From Vibrio pectenicida (GTDB taxonomy: Bacteria > Pseudomonadota > Gammaproteobacteria > Enterobacterales > Vibrionaceae): a stretch of DNA of 64,000 nucleotides. Below, piece by piece: positions 45,940-53,347 of the stretch. The stretch is from contig AP024890.1 of NCBI GenBank assembly GCA_024347015.1, positions 1,054,001 through 1,118,000 on the forward strand, in the 5' to 3' direction. A program made the translations under genes and the position numbers. The notes under the pieces are model-generated. The model was not told where the DNA came from. It was given only the letters and a program-made list of their open reading frames with translations, and ran no database searches. How positions within the stretch are numbered: position 1 is the first letter of the stretch; each line of letters opens with the position of its first letter.

Positions 45940-46425
45940 ATGGATCTACAACAATGCTGGACTTACTATTTAAAAGCAGAGCAGTTGTTAGAGCAAGGTC
46001 ATTGGCCAGAAGCCCATCATTTGTATGATCAAGTTCTCACACATTTACCCAATCATATCCACAGCGCCTTAAATGATGACCAAACACAACCTTGTCAATT
46101 TGGTTGCCTGCTGAGAAGTTTAAGGGATTCTGCAATTTCGCAATCAGAAATACTCAATAAAATGGGTCAGTACCAAAATGCGTTCGACTTACTCAACCAA
46201 AGTTATGGGTTGCTGCAGTTTATGTCGATTGAACCCATCGAACTGGTCGAAGCCACCCATTCAATATTAGATAAAAGTTGTAACGATCTACTATCACACA
46301 TGGGCGCATTTTGTAGTGCTCAGCGAAATGCACAATGGATGTTAGAGTTTGAACAAGTTCAAAAAGCTCACCATCATTTTTCAGCATTAAAGAGCTATGA
46401 CAATGCTATGGACAGCTTTCATTAA
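45940..46425 (+). CDS. TPR-like hypothetical protein
   Basis: The 161-residue soluble protein has a first helix pair CWTYYLKAEQLLEQGHWPEA with HHLYDQVLTHLPN, a TPR-like unit. A second unit follows (ILNKMGQYQNAFDLLNQSYG). The protein is unusually rich in Gln and His. Its function is unknown; TPR domains bind other proteins. GGAG lies about ten bases before the ATG. The ABC ATPase gene starts 22 bases after its stop, so the two are one operon. Confidence 0.65.
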   Translation: MDLQQCWTYYLKAEQLLEQGHWPEAHHLYDQVLTHLPNHIHSALNDDQTQPCQFGCLLRSLRDSAISQSEILNKMGQYQNAFDLLNQSYGLLQFMSIEPIELVEATHSILDKSCNDLLSHMGAFCSAQRNAQWMLEFEQVQKAHHHFSALKSYDNAMDSFH

Positions 46426-46447
46426 ACGATGAACACAAGGAGTTTAA

Positions 46448-48073
46448 ATGTCACAGATGCCGATTCTTGAGGTTAAGAACCTCTCCATCAGTTTTACAAC
46501 CAATGATGGTATTGTTGATGCAGTTAAGAATGTCAGTTTCGAGTTGTTTCAAGGAGAAACACTCGCTATTGTAGGTGAATCTGGAAGCGGAAAATCCGTT
46601 TCAACCAACGCTGTAATGCAACTACTTCCTAAAAATGCCATTGTAGATAAAAAATCGGTTGCTGTATTTGAAGGAGAGCAGCTACTGAGTATGTCAGAAA
46701 AATCCATGCAAACAATTCGTGGCAATCGTATTGGTATGATTTTTCAGGAACCGATGACGTCACTTAATCCATTTATGCGAGTTGGAATTCAGGTGGCTGA
46801 AGCGCTCACATGCCACCAGTCTGTCTCAGGATCGCAAGCAAAGCAAAGAGTATTAGAGCTGTTTGAGCTTGTTCACTTACCTAACCCGCAGCAAGCATAC
46901 AGCAAATACCCTCATGAATTTTCTGGTGGCCAACTACAACGTATAATGATCGCTATGGCGCTCATCAATGAACCCGACATACTTATTGCAGACGAACCTA
47001 CTACTGCGCTAGATGTAACAGTCCAAGCAGAAGTTCTTAATCTAATCAAAGAAATTCAAGTCAAAATGGGCATGGCGATCCTTTTTATCACTCACGATTT
47101 AGGCGTTGTTAAGCACCTTGCTGATCGTGTCATCGTCATGTGTGAAGGTGACGTAGTTGAAGAAGGAAAGTGTCATTCCCTCTTTAGCGATCCTCAGCAC
47201 GAATACACCAAGATGTTGATAAATTCTGTGCCCAAGGGCAGCAAACACCCTATCGAACCAAATGCATCTCCCCTACTTAAAGCTGAAAATATTCGAGTTA
47301 AATTCCTAATTAAAAGCCACTTTATCTCACGTCAAAACCAGTATTTTGAGGCCGTTAAAGGAATATCTCTTGAGCTAAAACAAGGAGAAACTCTTGGTAT
47401 TGTGGGCGAATCGGGCTCTGGTAAGTCAACACTTGGCCGCGCTCTTATCGGTCTGCTGCCTTACACAGGTGATATTGCGTTTAAAGGTCATGATATAGCT
47501 TCTTTAACCAACAAAGAACGATTTGCACTTAAAAAAGACGTTCAGATGGTCTTCCAAGATCCCTATGGTTCTCTTTCTCCTCGAATGACGGTTGGCGATA
47601 TTATTACAGAGGGATTAACGGTCCACCAACCTCAGCTAAGTCACTCTGAACGCATGCAGCGAGCACGAATCGCTTTAAATGAAGTTCGCTTAGATCCCCA
47701 GTCAATTAACCGATATCCGCACGAATTTTCTGGTGGTCAACGTCAACGTATCGCCATTGCTCGTGCTCTAATATTAGAACCTTCCTTTATCTTATTGGAC
47801 GAACCAACATCTGCGTTAGATCGATCCGTACAGTTAACTGTGATTGATTTACTCAAAGACATTCAGAAAAAGCACAACATTGGGTTTCTGTTTATTAGTC
47901 ATGATCTCAGTGTTGTGAAAGCTTTATCTGATCGCGTTTTAGTGATGCAAAAGGGTGAAGTGATGGAAGAAGGAACAGCAGAAGAGATTTTCCAGTCTCC
48001 GAAAAATGATTACACCAAAAAGCTTATTGCTGCCTCATTCGATTTAGACGAAAAAGACGTCGCAGCCGCTTAA
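46448..48073 (+). CDS. Dipeptide-type ABC transporter ATPase, two fused nucleotide-binding domains
   Basis: The 541-residue protein has two complete ATPase units of the DppD/DppF type. Walker A motifs are GESGSGKSVST (about 42) and GESGSGKSTLG (about 323). Signatures are FSGGQLQR and FSGGQRQR, and Walker B motifs are DEPTTALD and DEPTSALD. All key residues are present. No permease or binding protein is adjacent, so it probably serves a transporter encoded elsewhere. AAGGAG lies well before the ATG. It is cotranscribed with the TPR gene. Confidence 0.9.
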   Translation: MSQMPILEVKNLSISFTTNDGIVDAVKNVSFELFQGETLAIVGESGSGKSVSTNAVMQLLPKNAIVDKKSVAVFEGEQLLSMSEKSMQTIRGNRIGMIFQEPMTSLNPFMRVGIQVAEALTCHQSVSGSQAKQRVLELFELVHLPNPQQAYSKYPHEFSGGQLQRIMIAMALINEPDILIADEPTTALDVTVQAEVLNLIKEIQVKMGMAILFITHDLGVVKHLADRVIVMCEGDVVEEGKCHSLFSDPQHEYTKMLINSVPKGSKHPIEPNASPLLKAENIRVKFLIKSHFISRQNQYFEAVKGISLELKQGETLGIVGESGSGKSTLGRALIGLLPYTGDIAFKGHDIASLTNKERFALKKDVQMVFQDPYGSLSPRMTVGDIITEGLTVHQPQLSHSERMQRARIALNEVRLDPQSINRYPHEFSGGQRQRIAIARALILEPSFILLDEPTSALDRSVQLTVIDLLKDIQKKHNIGFLFISHDLSVVKALSDRVLVMQKGEVMEEGTAEEIFQSPKNDYTKKLIAASFDLDEKDVAAA

Positions 48074-48090
48074 TTCCATATTTAGCTATC

Positions 48091-48124
48091 AAGCCGATGT
48101 AGAGGTTGATACATCGGCTTTTTT
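48091..48124 (+). terminator. Terminator after the TPR-ABC operon
   Basis: AAGCCGATGTA and TACATCGGCTT form an 11-base stem around an eight-base loop, then a run of T. Confidence 0.9.
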
Positions 48125-48167
48125 GGTGCTCATATTTTTCATTTAAAACTCTGTTTACAAGCTTTAT

Positions 48168-49067
48168 CTAAAAATAATGGCTAATCTCAAGATACCGAGT
48201 ACGAATGTGTTCTATGAGTAATTTCACCTTGTTAGGAGGCTGGCGTGTAAAGGGATACACCGCATAAATACCTAAGCACTTACCCACTAATTCGGGGAAA
48301 ATATCGACTAGTTGACTATTTCGAATATCATGATAAACCAGACAACGAGGCACATAGGCAATACCATGCCCTCCAATCGCCGCTTTTCTTAATGCTGCAG
48401 CATTGTCTGTAAAAAAACTTCCTGAAACCTTCACAATATAGTTATCAGATGACCCTTTAAACTCCCAATCAGAAGCTCCAGTAGTTTGATATGCATACTG
48501 CAAGCAGTTATGACCAATTAAGTCATGTGGCTTCATTGGCCTACCATTACGAGAAAGGTAACATGGGGAAGCACACACAACCCACTGAGAATCGAGAATA
48601 TGGCGAGCTATTAGACTCGAGTCTTCTAGGTAGCCCGTTCTAATAACGAGATCATAGCCGCCATCAATCAGGTCAACAAAACGGTTATCGAGTGACATAT
48701 CTACTGTCAACCCAGGATATAAAGTACAAAACTCGGCAACGGCGTCTGCGAGTACCAAATCTCCAGATATACAGGGAACAGACATTTTTATATGGCCGCT
48801 GATGCTTTCACCAAATCCAGACACTGAATCCATCGCTTCTTGCGCAGCTTGCTTCACATTTCTTGCACCCAGAGCCAGCGTCTTACCAGCCTCAGTTAAG
48901 GTCAATTTACGTGTCGTTCTGTATAAAAGTTGGGTACCAACATGCTGTTCTAAACGTGCAATCCTTTTGCTAACTACCGAATTTGTAAGGTTATTTACCT
49001 CAGCAACTTTACTAAAACTTCCCAGTTCAACAATCTGTGAGAATAGAATAATATCATCTGATTTCAT
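48168..49067 (-). CDS. LysR-family transcriptional regulator
   Basis: The 299-residue protein has an N-terminal winged HTH (about residues 1-60, with FSKVAEVNNLTNSVVSKRIA) and a substrate-binding-like effector domain (about 90-290). Starting at the M of MKSDDIILFSQIVELGSF gives the usual family length; a longer frame would add 25 residues. It is divergent from lldP-lldD, so it probably controls lactate use, unlike the GntR-type LldR of E. coli. This is inference from position. The Shine-Dalgarno is poor. Confidence 0.9.
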   Translation of the reverse strand: MKSDDIILFSQIVELGSFSKVAEVNNLTNSVVSKRIARLEQHVGTQLLYRTTRKLTLTEAGKTLALGARNVKQAAQEAMDSVSGFGESISGHIKMSVPCISGDLVLADAVAEFCTLYPGLTVDMSLDNRFVDLIDGGYDLVIRTGYLEDSSLIARHILDSQWVVCASPCYLSRNGRPMKPHDLIGHNCLQYAYQTTGASDWEFKGSSDNYIVKVSGSFFTDNAAALRKAAIGGHGIAYVPRCLVYHDIRNSQLVDIFPELVGKCLGIYAVYPFTRQPPNKVKLLIEHIRTRYLEISHYF

Positions 49068-49181
49068 ATTATTATGTGATTTTTGGAATGAATTATTTTC
49101 ATTATTTCCCTGTATCCATAAAAAATAAAGCGGTAAATTCACTCTAATTTAACACTCACTTCACAATTATTAAACCTGAGA

Positions 49182-49195
49182 GACTCTGGAGAGTC
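49182..49195. repeat. Short inverted repeat before lldP
   Basis: GACTCT-GG-AGAGTC is a perfect six-base inverted repeat about 30 bases upstream of the lldP ATG. It could be an operator half-pair or a leader hairpin. A LysR site cannot be assigned from it alone. Confidence 0.3.
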
Positions 49196-49224
49196 CTAAG
49201 GCCCACTTGTACGAGGATGTACTT

Positions 49225-50916
49225 ATGAGTGAAACGATATTGGCCTTGGTGGCCTTCTCACCAATAGTGGTAGCAGCAGTCTTATTGGTTGGGCTTAACT
49301 GGCCTGCAAAGCGCGCGATGCCCGTTGCTTTTGGCATAACCGTTGCTATAGCTTTTTTCATTTGGAATATGTCAACCACTAGAATCCTAGCCTCAACAAT
49401 ACAGGGGTTAGTTATCACTGTATCTGTCCTTTGGATTGTCTTCGGCGCTATATTTCTTCTCAACACCTTAAAACATACAGGCGCCATTTCCACTATCCGT
49501 AATGGCTTTACTAACATATCTCCAGACAGACGAGTACAGGCAATTATCATAGCTTGGTGTTTTGGCTCCTTCATTGAGGGAGCATCAGGGTTTGGTACCC
49601 CCGCAGCCATTGCAGCTCCTTTATTAGTTGCCATCGGTTTCCCTGCCCTTGCCGCTGTACTTATGGGCATGATGATACAATCTACCCCTGTTTCCTTTGG
49701 TGCCGTTGGTACTCCCATCATAGTCGGTGTGAATAAGGGTTTAGATAGCCATAGTATCAGTCAGTTACTCATTGCTAATGGTTCTGATTGGGGGAGTTAT
49801 CTGCAACAAATAACGTCAAGCGTTGCGATTATCCATGCCTGCGTTGGTACACTCATACCAATGCTTATGGCAATTATGCTTACTCGATTCTTTGGCAAAA
49901 ACAAAAGCTGGACTGAAGGCTTAGATATTGTTCCATTTGCACTTTTTGCGGGTTTATCTTTTACCGTCCCTTACGCATTAACTGGTATTTTCCTTGGTGC
50001 AGAATTCCCATCGTTAATTGGTGGATTGATTGGATTGTCTATCGTGGTATTCGCCGCTAAAAAAGGATTTTTAGTCCCCCGTACTACTTGGGATTTTGAA
50101 AGTGAAGACCAGTGGCCTAAAGAATGGTTAGGCTCACTCAAAATAGAGCTTAATGATACAAAAGATAAAGCCATGAGTATGTGGCTAGCATGGTTTCCTT
50201 ATGTCCTTTTAGCTGTAGTTTTAGTCGCTAGTCGTGTCAGTAGTGACTTCAAAACGCTACTTACCAACATCAGCTTGTCATTTAACCAAATACTCAACCA
50301 AGCAGATATCAGCGCTGTTATACAACCTCTGTACCTACCAGGGGGAATTTTAGTTTTTGTCGCTATTATTGCGGTTATGATTCAATCACGCAGTGCTCAA
50401 CCATTAACTAAAGCGTTTGGTGAATCCAGTAAAACCTTAATAGGTGCAGGTTTTGTATTGGTTTTCACCATCCCCATGGTGAGAATTTTTATTAACTCAG
50501 GAGTGAACAGTGCAGATTTAGCAAGTATGCCTGTTACAACCGCCAATTTCGCTGCAGGTATTGCTGGAGATGCCTTTCCTGCCTTAAGTGCTGCCATAGG
50601 TGCCCTTGGTGCTTTCATTGCAGGCTCTAACACGGTATCCAATATGATGTTTAGTCAATTTCAGTTTGAAGTTGCTCAAACCTTGTCTATTTCAAGTGCG
50701 ACTGTTGTTGCCTTGCAAGCTGTCGGTGCTGCTGCAGGTAACATGATTGCTATACATAATGTGGTCGCGGCGTCTGCCACTGTTGGGTTATTGGGTCGAG
50801 AGGGAGCTACACTCCGAAAAACCGTGTTACCAACATTATATTACCTCATTCTCACAGGTATCATCGGGCTAGTTACAATCTATGGCCTAAAGATTACGGA
50901 CGCATTGATGGTATAA
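49225..50916 (+). CDS. lldP: L-lactate permease
   Basis: The 563-residue inner-membrane symporter has about twelve to fourteen helices. The LctP signature appears as GSFIEGASGFGTPAAIAAPL near residue 110, and the C-terminal half carries GVNSADLASMPVTTANFAAG and AGSNTVSNMMFSQFQ. It imports L-lactate with a proton. I start at the ATG preceded by GAGG, six codons inside a longer frame. lldD follows 57 bases downstream, forming an uptake-oxidation pair. Confidence 0.95.
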   Translation: MSETILALVAFSPIVVAAVLLVGLNWPAKRAMPVAFGITVAIAFFIWNMSTTRILASTIQGLVITVSVLWIVFGAIFLLNTLKHTGAISTIRNGFTNISPDRRVQAIIIAWCFGSFIEGASGFGTPAAIAAPLLVAIGFPALAAVLMGMMIQSTPVSFGAVGTPIIVGVNKGLDSHSISQLLIANGSDWGSYLQQITSSVAIIHACVGTLIPMLMAIMLTRFFGKNKSWTEGLDIVPFALFAGLSFTVPYALTGIFLGAEFPSLIGGLIGLSIVVFAAKKGFLVPRTTWDFESEDQWPKEWLGSLKIELNDTKDKAMSMWLAWFPYVLLAVVLVASRVSSDFKTLLTNISLSFNQILNQADISAVIQPLYLPGGILVFVAIIAVMIQSRSAQPLTKAFGESSKTLIGAGFVLVFTIPMVRIFINSGVNSADLASMPVTTANFAAGIAGDAFPALSAAIGALGAFIAGSNTVSNMMFSQFQFEVAQTLSISSATVVALQAVGAAAGNMIAIHNVVAASATVGLLGREGATLRKTVLPTLYYLILTGIIGLVTIYGLKITDALMV

Positions 50917-50973
50917 AGTATCCGTCAAGAACAACTTAAATTTATCCGATGTTTAAATCTAGGACTACTATCT

Positions 50974-52110
50974 ATGATCATTTCATCTGCAACCGACTAT
51001 CGAAAAGCCGCAAAATCTAAACTTCCACCGTTCTTATTTCACTATATTGACGGTGGGTCATACAACGAACATACGTTAAAACGCAATAGTGAAGACTTAA
51101 CGACAATAGCGCTCAAGCAGCGAGTGCTAAAAAATATGTCTCAAGTAGACTTATCAACCGAGATTTTCGGAGAATCATTAAATCTTCCTATTGCCCTTTC
51201 TCCCGTTGGTTTAACAGGTATGTATTCTAAACGTGGTGAAGTCCAAGCCGCACTCGCAGCGCAGAAAAAAGGTATTCCTTTTACCATGTCAACGGTGTCG
51301 GTTTGCCCAATTGAGGAAGTGACATCCAAGCTTGAAAGGCCGATGTGGTTCCAGCTCTACGTACTAAAAGATCGTGGATTCATGAAAAATGTTCTTGAAC
51401 GTGCGAAAGAAGCTGGTGTGAGTACGCTGGTGTTTACCGTCGATATGCCCATCCCAGGTGCCCGCTACCGAGATTTACATTCTGGAATGAGTGGACCTAA
51501 CGCCGCGATGCGACGAGTCTTTCAGGCAATGCGTCACCCTGATTGGGCATTTAATGTTGGCGTAATGGGAAAGCCCCATGATCTCGGTAATATCTCTACC
51601 TATCGAGGTAAACCAACCAAGCTTGAAGACTACATTGGCTGGCTAGGTGAGAACTTTGACCCTTCAATTTGCTGGAAAGACTTGGAGTGGATTCGTGACT
51701 TTTGGCAAGGCCCTATGGTGATAAAGGGTATTTTAGATCAACAAGACGCCAAAGATGCTGTCAATTTTGGCGCAGACGGCATAGTGGTTTCTAATCACGG
51801 CGGGCGTCAGCTCGATGGCGTACTATCTTCGGCCAAAGCGCTCCCATACATAGCCGATGCCGTAAAAGGGGATGTGAAAATATTGGTCGATTCCGGGATT
51901 CGCTCAGGGCTTGATGTGGTAAGAATGCTCGCTTTAGGCGCGGATTGTACCATGCTGGGTCGCTCGTATATTTATGCCTTGGCTGCGCAAGGAAGAACAG
52001 GGGTTGAAAATCTGCTTGATCTTTATGAACAAGAAATGAAAGTAGCCATGACGCTGACTGGAGCGAACGACATCAGTCAATTAAATCATGATTCGTTGAT
52101 GTATACCTAA
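50974..52110 (+). CDS. lldD: L-lactate dehydrogenase, FMN-dependent
   Basis: This 378-residue membrane-associated enzyme oxidises L-lactate to pyruvate and passes electrons to quinone. The start MIISSATDYRKAAKSKLPPF and later YIDGGSYNE are typical. The active-site segment SNHGGRQLDG holds the catalytic His (about 275), and FMN-phosphate contacts lie in DSGIRSGLDVVRMLALGAD. The family length is about 380. A terminator follows at 52148. Confidence 0.96.
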   Translation: MIISSATDYRKAAKSKLPPFLFHYIDGGSYNEHTLKRNSEDLTTIALKQRVLKNMSQVDLSTEIFGESLNLPIALSPVGLTGMYSKRGEVQAALAAQKKGIPFTMSTVSVCPIEEVTSKLERPMWFQLYVLKDRGFMKNVLERAKEAGVSTLVFTVDMPIPGARYRDLHSGMSGPNAAMRRVFQAMRHPDWAFNVGVMGKPHDLGNISTYRGKPTKLEDYIGWLGENFDPSICWKDLEWIRDFWQGPMVIKGILDQQDAKDAVNFGADGIVVSNHGGRQLDGVLSSAKALPYIADAVKGDVKILVDSGIRSGLDVVRMLALGADCTMLGRSYIYALAAQGRTGVENLLDLYEQEMKVAMTLTGANDISQLNHDSLMYT

Positions 52111-52147
52111 ACTCAAATGAGTAGCTGTTAATCAATTTTCTAGATCT

Positions 52148-52177
52148 TGGCTGAGGTTATGACTCTCAGCCATTTTT
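52148..52177 (+). terminator. Terminator of the lldP-lldD operon
   Basis: TGGCTGAG and CTCAGCCA form a perfect eight-base stem around a nine-base loop, followed by TTTTT. Confidence 0.85.
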
Positions 52178-52310
52178 CGCGATAAGCACAATGCAATAAA
52201 AGTATGACTTTCAGTAGTGATCATCACACAACAGCAATGTAATGCATTACAATTCCCATTGCCATGCATATGATGCCTATAAAAACCATATAAGACACAA
52301 GGAATTAGAT

Positions 52311-53099
52311 ATGGAACTAGAAATGTTTATTTGCGATGCATTCACCACACAACGCTTTAAAGGTAATGCAGCAGCAGTGGTTCCTTTAAGTGAATGGCTA
52401 TGTGATGAGACCATGCAGAATATTGCTTCTGAGAATAATCTGTCTGAAACGACATTTGTCAAACCAACCGGAGCCAACAGATATGCTATCCGCTGGTTTT
52501 CCCCAAGCTCTGAAGTGGACTTCTGTGGCCACGCAACACTCGCTGCCGCCTTTTGCCTTTATCAGTTCTTTGATTTAGAGGGGAAAATTTTATTCGATAC
52601 CCTTCATATCGGCACCTTAGATGTAGAGAAAGATCTCTCTGGTCGGATTCTAATGGGGTTTCCTAATAGGTTGCCAATCGAAGCCGAATGTCCCGCCGAG
52701 GTCTTTGAATCACTCTCCATTAGCCCAACGAAAGTACTCAAAACGCCTCAGGCTTATTTTGCAGTTTTTGATAATGAAGAGGAAGTAATACAGGTAAAAG
52801 TGCGCCGAGAGTACTTAGAGAAACTTGCTCCTTATGATCTTATCGTTACAGCTAAAGGTCAGAATTACGACTTTATATCGCGATACTTTTGGCCTGATGT
52901 CGGTGATTGTGAGGACCCTGTTACAGGTTCAGCTCATACATCTCTTGCGCCTTTTTGGGCCAAAGAGTTAAACAAAAACCATTTAAAAGCCTACCAAGCA
53001 TCACGACATGGCGGCGTAGTCTATTGCCATGTGAGTGATGACAATGTGATCGTTTCAGGTGACGCTGTATTGTATTCAAGAGGCAAGATTTATATCTAA
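52311..53099 (+). CDS. PhzF-family isomerase-like protein
   Basis: The 262-residue protein opens MELEMFICDAFTTQRFKGNA, followed by SENNLSETTFV with the family's active-site Glu. DFCGHATLA and CEDPVTGSAHTSLAPFW are the other PhzF landmarks. Such enzymes act on small amino-acid-derived compounds, and no phenazine genes are present, so the substrate is unknown. I start at ATG 52311, seven bases after AAGGA. The last 13 codons, including the stop, are repeated almost exactly 2995 bases downstream, on the other side of the kinase gene. Confidence 0.9.
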   Translation: MELEMFICDAFTTQRFKGNAAAVVPLSEWLCDETMQNIASENNLSETTFVKPTGANRYAIRWFSPSSEVDFCGHATLAAAFCLYQFFDLEGKILFDTLHIGTLDVEKDLSGRILMGFPNRLPIEAECPAEVFESLSISPTKVLKTPQAYFAVFDNEEEVIQVKVRREYLEKLAPYDLIVTAKGQNYDFISRYFWPDVGDCEDPVTGSAHTSLAPFWAKELNKNHLKAYQASRHGGVVYCHVSDDNVIVSGDAVLYSRGKIYI

Positions 53100-53113
53100 T
53101 CTCAGGTATTTTT
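53060..53113 (+). repeat. Direct repeat, copy 1: 3' end of the phzF-family gene
   Basis: This 54-base stretch covers the last 13 codons (with stop) of the PhzF-family gene and 14 bases beyond. It matches 56055-56108 at 51 of 54 positions. The differences are at 53065 (C/A), 53087 (G/A) and 53108 (A/G). Confidence 0.95.
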
Positions 53114-53347
53114 TGCCAGCCAATAATAGAAGTTCATAAGGACATACATCATAAGTGACTTATAAGATCCTTAATTACTTAAACTTTAGGATTATTAATA
53201 TCTTCTAGCGAATTTAGAATTACAAGACTTCCATTTGGTAAGATCTGGTTCTACCAGTGACTATTAGATATCTTTGCTTTTAGAAAGAATAAGCTTTTTA
53301 GGTTGATTAATCTCCTATCATAATCAATCGATAGAGAGAAAATCATC

